Below are positions 40,864 to 54,080 of a stretch of 64,000 bases of DNA, piece by piece. Numbering within the stretch: position 1 is the stretch's first letter; the number at the start of each line of letters is the position of its first letter. The translations under genes were made by a program, and so were the position numbers. The stretch comes from Albula goreensis (Eukaryota > Chordata > Actinopteri > Albuliformes > Albulidae). Below the pieces are notes generated by a model, which was not told the origin of the DNA, ran no database searches, and was given only the letters and a program-made list of their open reading frames with translations. Where the stretch lies: assembly GCA_022829145.1 (NCBI GenBank), contig CM040745.1, positions 15,611,501-15,675,500 on the forward strand, written 5' to 3'.

Positions 40864-42558
40864 GTGAGTACCTCCTAGCAATTGAGATAGGCCAGACCAT
40901 GGAGAATGACATTGTGTGTGACCTCCGAATAAGCATGACTTCTCTTCTAATGAACTGATAATTCACCAACTCCATTGTAATTTTTTGAGTGCAAACACGC
41001 TTATCATAAAATATGTCAGGAGATCCCTTCCAAACACATTGGAAACAAAACAAAAAATCATCAGAGGGAATATTTTTCCACTGAAAGAAAGATAAATGCA
41101 GCTGTGTATGAGAGAGCTGGTGATAGATAGGTCTCATTAGATGAGAGAGAATAAGGAAGATCATTGTTTAGCATTGGTCTGGGAGAGATTGCAAAACCAA
41201 ACTTTGCTTTGTGTGCTAGTCCTTTCAACTCATTCTCCTAGTTTAATTGTTCTTAATCAGTAAAACTAAATGAATACTGATGTGTTTCCCCAAATACCCT
41301 GAAGTAGATGCTAACTAAGGGCACTATGTGCTCTCTTCAGCTGTAAAATAAACAGGTTTAACTCCTTCAGAGCATGCTGAAAACGTATGAAATTGTTTGC
41401 AAAATCCTGACATGTTCCACAGTGATCCAGTCAGAATATGATGAGGGAATGAACACATGCGCATGCATGCACAGGCACACTCATATACACAAGGACATGT
41501 GCAGACTGCAGCCTATTTCCTGTCCTGAAGTAGTTCTCCTCAGAAGGTAGCCAGGGTGTGAGATTGCTGTTCATGTTTCTTCAGGGGACACTCCACATGC
41601 ATAAAGAAAAGGACCAGGACACAGTGCAGTAATCTGCCCTGTCCAGGCTAGGATTACAAGTTATGATCCACAACAATTGTTCAGATATACATCACTCATC
41701 TGCTGTTTTGCTCTTTTTGAAATTTGGGAAACCTCCCTATTTTAACTCCCTACCTCTGAAATTCCCCAGGGTAAAAATAAATTTGATCAGTTTCCCAGTG
41801 TTAAAACATTATTTGCAATGGAATATGAATAACTGGATGTAAATGCATAACTTGTAAATTATTTTAAGCATACATTTTATTGTTTATGTTATTATTATTT
41901 ATTTATTTATTTATTTATTTTATGTGCCACTTCATTAAGTGTCTAATGTGGAAATTATATCTTTAATGTGCCCTTTTTGGTTAAAAAAAGATAAATAATA
42001 ATCAAGAATGAACACTGATTGTCACATTTCTGCCATGCCCAACTGGAAATACTGTTCTCTTCCTTGTAGCGTAGCTCTAGGGTGGCCTTTGTGTAATGAT
42101 TGAAGTCTTACTTTTATGCATGCATCTGAAAATTCAGTGAGATGAATTGCCAAAAATCAAACCCTCATATTGCAATGAATTCATATGCAAGCTTTTACTT
42201 GTTGGCATGAGACCATCAGACATAATTCAAAGCAGTCATCCCCTAAAACTGTTTCAAGGTTTAAACTTCTATAAAGGGCATAAAACATTGTGATTGTGAA
42301 AAAAGTACATTCGGGGTCAATGTTAGAGGTTTCTGGGGATCATTAGGATTTTACCATTGTGGCACAGGGAAACCCATGTGATGATATAGGGGCAATCTAT
42401 GGAGTGCTGACAGTAGTGACTCTTCCAGTAAAAATATAAATATTTCTCTCCCAAAACAAGATATTGAATTAGACTGAAAATTTCAGTGATGCTTATTTTT
42501 GTATAATTGTCTGTGTAAATGAGTTTCATGGTTTGGGTGTGGGGGGTTTCATCCACAG
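40864..42558 (+). other. erbb4: Intron 4 (1695 bp)
   Basis: AT-rich intron with GT and AG borders. Apart from an ATTT-repeat patch at about 41890-41920 I see no element, RNA gene or coding sequence in it. Confidence 0.9.
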
Positions 42559-42624
42559 GTGGGCGATGCCACAGGTCCTGTAATGGACGTTGTTGGGGCC
42601 CAAAGGAGGACGACTGCCAGACCT
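42559..42624 (+). CDS. erbb4: erbb4 exon 5 (start of cysteine-rich domain II)
   Basis: At 66 bp this exon has the same length as human exon 5. It sits between TTTCATCCACAG and the donor ACCT/GTGAGT. Together with one base from exon 4 it reads [20 protein letters not shown], the opening small disulfide module of furin-like domain II with five cysteines in the family spacing. It leaves one base into a Leu codon completed by exon 6. Confidence 0.96.
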
Positions 42625-45433
42625 GTGAGTACCTCAGAGTGGGTAATCTCCTCACTGCATCTACAGCGAGGCCTGCACTGGAGCACAGCTATCAAACTCA
42701 TATTTTGTAAAATACAGATGCTACCAATGTCAAGCATGGCCATCTTTGTTCCCCCTCCAACCTTCCTTCTTCCACCTACCAAACTGCTACCTTCTATCAA
42801 CTAAACTCTCTCCTATCACCTTTGTAACGATAGTACCTATCTAACAACATCGTTCTACCATTCACCTGACATAGCACCCACCTTCAGTTAATTGTTAATT
42901 AATCTCTCAAATGCTCTCCTCTCACTGGAGAAACTACCTCCTGCCATCTATGTAAGTGAATTTCAAGATTTGTTTTATTTTATGGTTTTCTGTACACATC
43001 TTATGTTAATATTCAGGGAAGTAATACAACATACTCCATTACAAGCAATTATTAAAAAATTAACTCACATTTTCTTAGGATTACATGACTAGCCTGTAAG
43101 TTATGTATCTCTCTTGATAACAAGAGGTCACTACTGTTTGTGGAGATGCATGGAGCTTGATATTGTTTCTAGATATCATGACCCACAGTGTCTTTAGTGA
43201 TTATCTACAGCTATACATGGCTGAGGATAGTAACTAAAGACACTGTTCCTTTAATTTAGGGTACCTATCATGTTTAAAAGGTATACCATCAGGACAGTAC
43301 GGGGCTAGTGTGAAAGTCCAGTGCTGTGACTTAGTTGTAGTTAAAAAGTTATCCGTTTTCCACAGAATGATGGAGTATCATATATTACTTCCCCAGATGA
43401 TTAATTTAAAATCTGGGGATGGAATTGTACTTAAAAATCCACCAGAGATACATTGTGTCAGGGGGAAATTTGGAGGGTAAAGGGTGGCAGAAGGGAATTT
43501 TTATGGTCAACAGATATAGTTTTGGAAGGTGGAAAGGGGGAATTTGGAGGGTAAAGGAGGTGAAAGTAGGTCGTTTGGGAGGGTGGAAGAAGGGAATTGC
43601 CCTAAAATGCTTGCTGCACACCTTGATGCATCATCTGGCAGGAACTGAGACTCTTGTTTGCTGTCAGTAATGCACTCTGCCCTTGCTGCACTCAGGGGAC
43701 ATAATTGTTTTGAGAATCAGGCCTCATGCTCAACTCTGTTACTCTTGCTCTCCGCCTTACCTCTGGCTGCACAGACATACACTTCAACACTCTCAGCGTA
43801 ATTACAGCCGGCCCATGGCCTCTTGGGGAAAAAACTGTGTTTTCATTTCCCCTGCATCTTCACAAATTGTTTCTCTCAATCTATTCATGCTTGTTTCTTA
43901 AATTTGTTTTCAGTTTACTTATTTAACCAGCTGGAAATGTTTAGGTGAATTAGTTGTTAATATGAACTCATGTGTGATAGGAACTAAATTGTTGGTATTT
44001 CTTCCTGCCCACAATGAACAGGAATGCATAATAATGCTCATGTCTGAAAGGGGCAGGGAAGAGTAAATCTCTTCTTACCTTCCTTCATATCATAGGCCAG
44101 CTCCACTCCATTACTGAAGTCAAGCACCCTCAGGCTCCCCTTCAGTAATTCACAGCCAGAATTTTCCACTGTAAACCTCCGTCTGTATCAATGGCTTCCT
44201 GGGCTCCTCTCTCAAACTCCCGCATATCCATACTGATGTACCCGCCATCTGCAAGCTGGCCCCATGCGGCCAGCCATATGGCGGGATGTTAACATTATGG
44301 GCTCCACTGAGGACACGATAACTCCAAGACATGTGCCAACGGAGGTCTTAATTACACTGTCATGGATAGGCAGGAATCACCAGGCAGGCATGGCAGCCTG
44401 TGATGGGTCACCTGACCTGCACCGAGGACAGACAGATTAGCTCAGAGGTTTGGCTCATACCGAAGGCTCTCATTCATTCCAAAGACTCACTTTTTCCTAT
44501 TAGGTCTTGGGTACACTTGTGTAACACACTGTTTATAGAATATTTATTAACATTTCAAAACATATATCTATATTAAAATGCTGCAGCTTATTTTTGCTTT
44601 CCCCTGTGGCATAATTAAAAGCATTATAGAAAATTCCTGATAGATGAAAGTGTGGATGGGTTTGGATGTTGGGTACAGTAGCTTCTAACATTTCCCTCAC
44701 AGAAGATCTTACATATACACAGAAGTCCACATGACAGTGTGGAGCTCATAACTGAATGCAACTTCAGACAGGGCATTTTTCATGCCTGTCTTTCAACAAA
44801 GTTTAAAAAATGATAATACAATTTATATGATCCTAATGTACATTTAGTCATGCATGAGTACATATTGCTATGAATTACTTTTTAAAATAAACTCACATGG
44901 GTGATTTGTAGGAACATGTGCCCTCAAGCTTCTTGTTGTGTTGGCATATGCAATCTTCCTTTTGCACAGTTTACATGTTTCTGTGTTTTTGTCATTTTCC
45001 AAAATGAGTGGCCGAGAAGCCAAAAAATTTTGAAACGGCGCTGTGGGAATGATAATCTCCTTGTGAGAGGATGATTACACCAGGAGCATTTGATTTAACA
45101 GGGAGGACATTAGAAACAACAACATATGATAGTAGTTGTATTTGATTAATAAATGATAGTTGATGCTTTGAAAACTCACAGTTTCAAAAAAAACTATTTT
45201 GAATGTCCAAATTCTAAACATCAAAGCTGAAGACCTCAAAAATCTGTTTAAAAATACTCAACATTCAAGCAGACAGCCCTACTCTGTACGACTGTGAGCC
45301 GAGAATTTTTATGCTCATTTTGACATCCATTCACATGTCAAATTTAATTTAAAAATGCTACGTAGTATCTCCTTAAGACTACTATCAACACAATGTGTAT
45401 ATGAGCTGTACCTCTCTCTTTCTCTCCTGGCAG
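42625..45433 (+). other. erbb4: Intron 5 (2809 bp)
   Basis: Just after exon 5 (about 42710-42950) the + strand is G-poor and rich in C, T and A. A purine-rich block with internal duplications lies at 43461-43600. No exon or RNA gene was seen in the rest. Confidence 0.9.
43461..43600 (+). repeat. Purine-rich block with internal duplication
   Basis: A GGGGGAAATTTGGAGGGTAA motif at 43461 recurs at 43536 with one base deleted, and an AGGGTGGCAGAAGGGAATT motif at 43481 recurs at 43580 with one change. The spacings (75 and 99 bp) differ, so it is a scrambled rather than a simple tandem repeat. Several GGG runs could allow G-quadruplex formation on the + strand. Confidence 0.75.
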
Positions 45434-45552
45434 TGACAAAGACAGTGTGTGCTGAACAGTGTGATGGGCGCTGCTTTGGCCCCTATGTCAGTGACTGCTG
45501 CCATCGGGAGTGTGCAGGAGGGTGCTCCGGTCCCAAAGACACCGACTGCTTT
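45434..45552 (+). CDS. erbb4: erbb4 exon 6 (cysteine-rich domain II)
   Basis: At 119 bp it equals human exon 6. The acceptor is CTCTCCTGGCAG and the donor TTT/GTACGT. The first two bases complete Leu, then [39 protein letters not shown]. This is one of the most ErbB4-specific parts of the window, almost unchanged from human. Eight cysteines are in family spacing. It ends in phase 0. The frame stays open for 57 codons into intron 6, so intron retention would give a truncated receptor tail without an immediate stop. Confidence 0.97.
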
Positions 45553-48068
<2,516 letters not shown>

Positions 48069-48182
48069 ATAACTTCGTTGTGGACCACAGCTCCTGTGTT
48101 CGGGCATGTCCCAGCAACAAGATGGAGGTGGAGGAGAATGGAGTCAAGATGTGCATTGCCTGCACAGACATCTGTCCGAAAG
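48069..48182 (+). CDS. erbb4: erbb4 exon 8 (cysteine-rich domain II)
   Basis: At 114 bp it equals human exon 8. The acceptor is GCCTTTTCAG and the donor AAAG/GTGCCC, whose +3 to +6 bases depart from the consensus. The translation is [38 protein letters not shown]. It carries the later disulfide modules of domain II. Human has KP before CTDICPK where this gene has IA. It exits one base into an Ala codon. Confidence 0.96.
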
Positions 48183-48902
48183 GTGCCCATTAGAATTATG
48201 TCAACGCCACTGACTCCAGCATAACCCCAACCATACACAACCTCTGTTCTTAAGCATTCTCTTCAGCACCACCTGGCATCACACTCATTCATCATAACCT
48301 CACCCCCTTTTGCACTTCTGCCCATAACATTAAATATAACTCATCCCCATGACACCATAATCTTAAATCCTTATACACCATCTGTCTGTAAAGAGCCCTT
48401 AACCTCACCATAATCCCACCCCATTCAGACATGATTATACATTCAATATGTCATCTATCCATGGTTCCCATAAGCCCCTCCCAAATCCCACTCATACACC
48501 ATTACAACCCTTCCCATCCCTGCTCATCCCATTCTTTCAGCATCATGATCATCATCAGCCATAACTGGATTGCTATAATAGGACCTCACTTAACCATTTA
48601 AAGGCTTTTTCTGCTGACTTAATGAGGATTAATTTTAACATTATTTAGGATTATTTTTTACCATATAGAATTATTTGAGATATTCTTGTTTGTTATGTAT
48701 AAAGTATATTATGCAAATGCAAGTGTAAAACGTTTTCAGTGCTCATCACTGCCCCCTGTAGTGCAGGTGGTGCCACACACTATGCCATGCAGTTTTCCTT
48801 CCTTTGAGCTACTGATGGTCACAGTGTACATCAGATGTTGGCAAGCACTGTGTTGTGAAAGTGACATTGGTGAGAACATTGTGCTTTGCACCCATGTTGC
48901 AG
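48183..48902 (+). other. erbb4: Intron 8 (720 bp), G-poor 5' half
   Basis: About 48200-48540 has very little G on the + strand (I count about 20 G in 300 bases from 48241) and repeated CAT, CAC and CCC words. It may be a decayed low-complexity repeat. The remainder before exon 9 shows nothing distinctive. Confidence 0.85.
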
Positions 48903-49029
48903 CATGTGATGGGATTGGCACAGGCAGCCTACATGCAGCTCAGACTGTGGACTCCAGCAACATTGACAAGTTCATCAACTGCACCAAGATCAATGGCAAC
49001 CTGGTGTTCCTCATCACTGGCATCAAAGG
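48903..49029 (+). CDS. erbb4: erbb4 exon 9 (end of domain II, start of L2)
   Basis: At 127 bp it matches human exon 9. It follows CCATGTTGCAG, completes the Ala codon from exon 8 and reads [13 protein letters not shown], then [29 protein letters not shown]. This joins cysteine-rich domain II to L domain 2 and contains the first L2 strands. The NCT sequon is kept. The donor is GG/GTGAGA and the exit phase is 2. The run of identical residues around [11 protein letters not shown] is strong evidence for ErbB4 over its relatives. Confidence 0.97.
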
Positions 49030-49817
49030 GTGAGAGGCCTATGTGTCATCGCAGCTGAGCCCTGTTGTTTTGATAATAATGTTCATGACTTACTTCCCCA
49101 CTTCTCATTCTCACCTACACACTCCTTCTCATGTTACTGTGATCGTCCTATTGGCACATATGCTGTATTTTCAACAGCATCATTAAGCAGCAATGTTCAG
49201 TCAGTTGATCGGCAGCTGCAGCTGGGGTTCCTCTGAATACACAATATTATTTCTGCATTTTGTAAGTTATATTTCAGTGCCAAAGTGTGCTTTATTTGCA
49301 CAGGTGAATAAATTAAACACTGGGTTTGGGGAAAGGACGATAAACAAAAACACTGATATCAATTATGGGTATGCACTTGTGAAACCATGACACACTTAGA
49401 TAAAGACATACCGTTTAAAGACTTATGGGTTGTCACATTTTCCATCAGACTCTGGAACACAGCTAGCATAACATTGTAATCAAAGCAGAAGAGCGTATAG
49501 CCTGGTGCTTCTCTCTGAACATGGAAACAGTAGAGTGTGGACAATGCTCTAAGAGTTACAGTATGCACCAGGGTTTTTATAGCCGCAGGTCTGTTTCAGC
49601 CAGTGAGTAAATGGCTTTCACTGCGCCTGAATTCCCCATGGAGTGAGGGGGCATTAATGCCATTGCGTACAGTATCTCACATGAGTCTTTCCTTGCAGCA
49701 CAAATGACCAGCCACTTCCTATTAGCCAGTACACAGGTCACCCAGCTGAAAGATCTAGTAATGAAGGCATAGGTATTGATCCTGCAGTCTCAGTCTCTTT
49801 CTCTCTCACTCTTTCAG
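49030..49817 (+). other. erbb4: Intron 9 (788 bp)
   Basis: Its 3' end holds a dispersed repeat copy (49695-49780) followed directly by a CT-rich tract that serves as the exon 10 polypyrimidine tract. The rest shows nothing recognisable. Confidence 0.88.
49695..49780 (+). repeat. Dispersed repeat, copy 1, next to exon 10 acceptor
   Basis: This segment is about 80 percent similar by eye to 59031-59114 in intron 13, sharing GCACAAATGACCAG, CACTTCC, AGTACACAG, TCACCC and TATTGAT in order. Both copies are followed by CT-rich DNA. Here that CT-rich stretch is the pyrimidine tract of exon 10. The family is unknown to me. Confidence 0.75.
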
Positions 49818-49891
49818 GGATGTGTATCATGGCATAGAAGCTCTAGACCCAGAGAGGCTGAATGTGTTCCGAACTGTCAGAGAGATCACAG
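49818..49891 (+). CDS. erbb4: erbb4 exon 10 (L2 domain)
   Basis: At 74 bp it equals human exon 10. The acceptor is CACTCTTTCAG and the donor ACAG/GTGAGT. With two bases from exon 9 it reads [18 protein letters not shown] followed by RTVREIT, and exits one base into Gly. This is part of the second ligand-binding L domain. The polypyrimidine tract appears to come from the CT-rich end of a dispersed repeat. Confidence 0.96.
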
Positions 49892-50954
49892 GTGAGTAAG
49901 CAACAGGTTTCAGTTTATTATGCATTGAAAATACATGTTTCATCCCCACCCCTTACCCCCATTGACCTGAAAGCCAGCTCTACAAGCAAGTTATTTGAAT
50001 CTACAAATTATCAAGGAATGTGAAATCAAGAGGGAAGATCATTCTAATTCAAGTGAATATTATATATTATATTTGTTAAATTTAGGTTGTGATTAATTTG
50101 AGTGTAGATTTATTTATATTGCAAGTAGCTGTAGTATCAGTACATAAACCACTTCAGGCTTTGTAGTTCCATGACAATAAGTCATATCAGCCTTGGCTTG
50201 AGACAGACATATACATCTGATTGATTTCTCCCGGGACAACGGAGAAAAGATAGAAACAGAGTAATAGATGGACAAAAATACACAGACAGATATAATGATG
50301 CAAAATGACTGCTGCACATCACCAAGTGGGTGTAGTGCATTTTTGATGGTTGTGGTGAGCTTGCTTTTATCCTCTGACAGAATACAATTCTACGTACATA
50401 CAGGATTGTGTTCCAATTTAATAAAGGTTATACTTTAAAATTCATAATTCATTTTATAATTTAAAACCCATTAAAAACCCAGCAAACACATTTTTTGTTT
50501 ACTTTTGTATTCTTTTCAACTGCACCTTTCAGTTATGAATAATGACAACAAAAGTACCATGGCTGATGTTTTCCAACTTTTTATTTTCTCCACAAAACAT
50601 GTTTCCCCGGAGTAATAATTCCGATCAACAATTTCACCAAAACAGATTTTAGGTATGGTAATAATTCTGTCCTTGCAGATATGGGCTGCTTGGTTGTCAA
50701 GGTTAAAACAATTTAGAAAACTTCCATTTTAAATGCACTTGTCAATGATTTGTTTGTGCTGTTTTGCTGCAGGGGCTTTCATATCTGAACTGTTTATTAT
50801 ACGGTTCACTGCGCTGTGTGTAGCATATGTTATAAGTCTTGGTGTGAAATGTGATCATGTGTATGATGGTGTCCTCATTCCACCTTACTAAAATCCAACC
50901 CACAACCCACAACCCCCACCCCCACCCCCACCCCCACCCTCCCCTCTACCTCAG
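49892..50954 (+). other. erbb4: Intron 10 (1063 bp)
   Basis: AT-rich, with a striking C-rich array immediately before the exon 11 acceptor, listed separately. Nothing else recognised. Confidence 0.9.
50913..50945 (+). repeat. (CCCCCA)n tract in the exon 11 acceptor region
   Basis: Four C5 runs separated by single A bases (50913-50936), then CCCT and CCCC. On the opposite strand this is four G5 runs with one-base loops, the most stable class of predicted G-quadruplex; on the + strand and in the RNA it is a poly-C array of the kind PCBP/hnRNP K proteins bind. It ends about 10 bases before exon 11. Confidence 0.95.
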
Positions 50955-51045
50955 GCTTCCTGAATATCCAGTCCTGGCCAGAAAACGTAACGGATCTTGG
51001 CGTCTTTTCAAACCTGGCCACCATCGGGGGAAGATCACTATACAG
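50955..51045 (+). CDS. erbb4: erbb4 exon 11 (L2 domain)
   Basis: At 91 bp it equals human exon 11. The acceptor is CTCTACCTCAG and the donor ACAG/GTGAGT. It reads [27 protein letters not shown] and SLY, then two bases of Ser. The NVT sequon corresponds to human NMT. It belongs to the L2 solenoid. Confidence 0.96.
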
Positions 51046-52862
51046 GTGAGTCATTCTCATGCACTGCCAAAAAACAATGATCAATTAGCAATAGAGACTG
51101 TGGTTCAGGTGTGAAAATGTGACAGAGGCACAGACAGTCTAGGAAAAATGTTTAAAAATAGCTTTATTTTAAAAATAGAAAACAAGTATAGCCCCAATGA
51201 GCAATTTGTGAGTTGTTTTTTTTGGATTTATTTACATTAATGGATTAATTTACGGGATGATTAAAGAGATGATTAAAAATAAATTTCTCATTCCTTAGGC
51301 TGCAAAGGCAGAAATACAGAGAACTGAGGTTTAGCTAAACCATTCCCTCCTCAAAATGCCATTTTTAACGTGTAGCCAGTGACAAGAAATCCCAGAATCT
51401 TAGGTCACATCTAAGCATATATCTAAAGGATGCACCAGCTTTACTCAAGTCTATTCTTTTACAAATCCTGTCATTAAAAAAAATGTAATACAATAACATT
51501 GACAACACACATAGAGATTTACATATACACAATGGGGATGCTAACTGTAAGTCCGTGAATTTCAGCTACAAGCCCTCCTCAGGGAACATTGAGAAAGAAA
51601 CAAGGTAATTGCCCCGATGAAGATTGTGTTAACAGTAAAGGCTTTATTTTCTTGCATTTTTAAGTGGGTTGAATTTATTTTTATTTTTAATACACATTAG
51701 TAGACCTGCCAGTCACAGTCCTGGCAGATTATTGTCTTTTAGGTTTAGAAAAGCAGGTGTATGGATGACCTGACATAAATAAAAGGTTGCAATTGGGGAA
51801 TGTAGTTTCATGAGCCATGTAGTGGGAGGAGCTACAGTAAGCTGTCAATCAAGTTACTTAAAGCACTCAACAGATTTTACTTTCCACCAAAGAACAAAAT
51901 TATTGATTCAAATCAACGAGACAATGACAACTTCTGACAGCTCCATCCAATTTTGGTTTCATGAAGCCTTATTCATCCATCACCAGTAAAAGGTAGCAGT
52001 GACAGGGGCGATTAGCTAAGATACTGAATGCTCAGGTTGTTTGAAACCTGATGAGGCTGAAAGTTTGGTGTCTCTCTTCAGCTCAGAGTGTGTGAGTTGG
52101 AGAAACTTGTTAAGTGTGATGTGATGAGCATGATAGTGGCGTCCTCTGAGTTGAAGTAGAGGTGATCCCTGAGCTAAGTCTGACAGTATTAAGCCTCCTG
52201 AGAGTAACTGGAATGGTCTGCCTGGAACAGTCTGCCGCTGCAACAGTTACAGCAGCGCGTCCGCTACCTCACCTTCACTCCTCTCCTCTGCCAGAGAGGA
52301 CTTGACAACCCTCACCCCATCAAGGAGAGAAGCTTTTCATATCAGGAGATCCCTCACACTCCACCCATTGTGAGACACGTCAATGGAGCGGTTTCAAAGA
52401 GTGGCTTTGATGTACTGTAAAAGCTTGCACTGCTTTGAGTGAAACAATGTTTCTGATAACCACGTGGTGTCTGTGAGTAGTGGTAGAGTATTGCATTTAT
52501 TTGCTAAGCAGTGTTTCTGCAACACAGCTCTTCCCTTCAGTTCACTGATTGATCTCCCTTTCTCATTCTCCCGCTCTCTGTCCCCCTCTGTAAATATCTC
52601 CCTCTCTTTATTTGCTGTTTATTGCATGTCTCTGAATCTCATTCACTGTATCTTGTTTCATTCCTAAATTCTCTAACTCCTGTTTCCCCTGATCTTTTAT
52701 CTACTTCCGTTCCCCCTTTCTTTTATTTTCTTGTCTCTTTCCACTCTCTTGGCGCTTTTCTTTTACCTCTTGCCCCTCGTACCCCTCCACCCCGTCACCT
52801 GTCTTTTATTTCTTTATTTTATTTCTTATTTTCTCTTCCCCTGTCTCTCTTTCCAACCTCAG
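51046..52862 (+). other. erbb4: Intron 11 (1817 bp)
   Basis: The first 1.4 kb is unremarkable AT-rich sequence. From about 52540 to the acceptor the + strand is strongly pyrimidine-rich (many CTCTC, CCCTTT and TTTATTT words), so the exon 12 acceptor has an unusually long polypyrimidine region. Confidence 0.88.
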
Positions 52863-53062
52863 TGGCATCTCCCTGCTGATCCTAAAGCAGCAATGGATTT
52901 CCTCCCTGCACCTACAGTCCCTCAGAGAGATCAGCGCTGGCAACATCTACATCACCAACAACAGCCAACTCTGCTATTACAACACCATCAACTGGACCAG
53001 CCTGTTCCAAGCCCACAGCCAGAAGGTCCTGATTCGCAACAACCGTGACCCCAGGGAGTGCA
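52863..53062 (+). CDS. erbb4: erbb4 exon 12 (end of L2, start of domain IV)
   Basis: At 200 bp it equals human exon 12. The acceptor is CCAACCTCAG and the donor TGCA/GTAAGT. It reads [67 protein letters not shown]. It closes the L2 solenoid. Compared with human as I recall it, a Gly after KQQ is Trp, an NNS sequon has appeared, NWT is kept, and the human NCT at the domain boundary is changed to ECT. Confidence 0.97.
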
Positions 53063-53947
53063 GTAAGTCACCACAGTACCCCCACCCTCACCAACACATA
53101 CACACATGCCCTCTGCCCCAACACAGTAGCCCTTTCCTCCACTGTAACTCTGTGATAGTGCATTACAAGTGGCCAATGTGTTATATATTCTTAAATAATG
53201 CACACATGTATAAGGGTTCAGGGCCTCAGGAATGTTAGACGCCTACCCGCATTTTTAATGTGATTAGAAAGGGCCCAGGGTACCTTAGTAGTAATGGATA
53301 CATCTCTGATTGGAAGCAGAGGATGTGAGAGTTGTAGTTTTTGTGATCCTGTTGGACCTACCAGGATTACTCATAAAATGTGTTCCTATTACAGTCGCTA
53401 TTACAGGCAAATACAATCTAACTGAACTAATAACACACAAGCCACTGTACTTTTCGTGTCTTTATTGAACCCATTCAGAAATCAATTCAGAAATCATGGT
53501 AATTTAAAAGGCTTCACAAACTTTTCTTGGAACTGTAAATGCAGAGACATGTCTCACAATTTGGCCACACCACCTTGTGATCAATCAAATTTTTTGTTAC
53601 AGGCACACCCAAAACCAAATGTCACTTCATGAGATGTGTAGCTGTCTGTCACATTTTCAATTGGACTATTCAAAACATGTATAATGCATAACTGCTAAAA
53701 GGTAATCACAAGCATGATGCAACCATAATAATACTTCCACATTCCACCTCTGGAGTTTAACATTAAGAAAGGAGGTTAAAAAATGTGTTGTTTGGAAAAT
53801 ATATGCTGTAGAAATTAATTCCAAAAAACAATTTTAGAATAACATACTGATTTATTCATAATTTCACTCACAGATGGAAAATGCATTTTTCTGCACAGTA
53901 TCTATTCAATAGCAGCATGTCACACTGTCACTTTTCTTGCCCCATAG
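53063..53947 (+). other. erbb4: Intron 12 (885 bp)
   Basis: Begins with a C/A-rich stretch (53070-53110). The remainder is AT-rich with nothing recognisable. Confidence 0.9.
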
Positions 53948-54080
53948 CCCAGGAGCGGATGGTGTGTGACCCACTGTGTTCAGATGGGGGATGCTGGGGG
54001 CCAGGAGCAGACCAGTGTCTGTCCTGTCGCTTCTACAGCAGGGGTCGCACTTGTGTGGACTCCTGTAACCTCTATGAAGG
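53948..54080 (+). CDS. erbb4: erbb4 exon 13 (cysteine-rich domain IV)
   Basis: At 133 bp it equals human exon 13. The acceptor is TTGCCCCATAG (TAG rather than CAG) and the donor AAGG/GTGAGC. It reads [45 protein letters not shown]. This is the first module of cysteine-rich domain IV, which tethers against the domain II arm in the inactive receptor. All cysteines are in family spacing. Confidence 0.97.
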
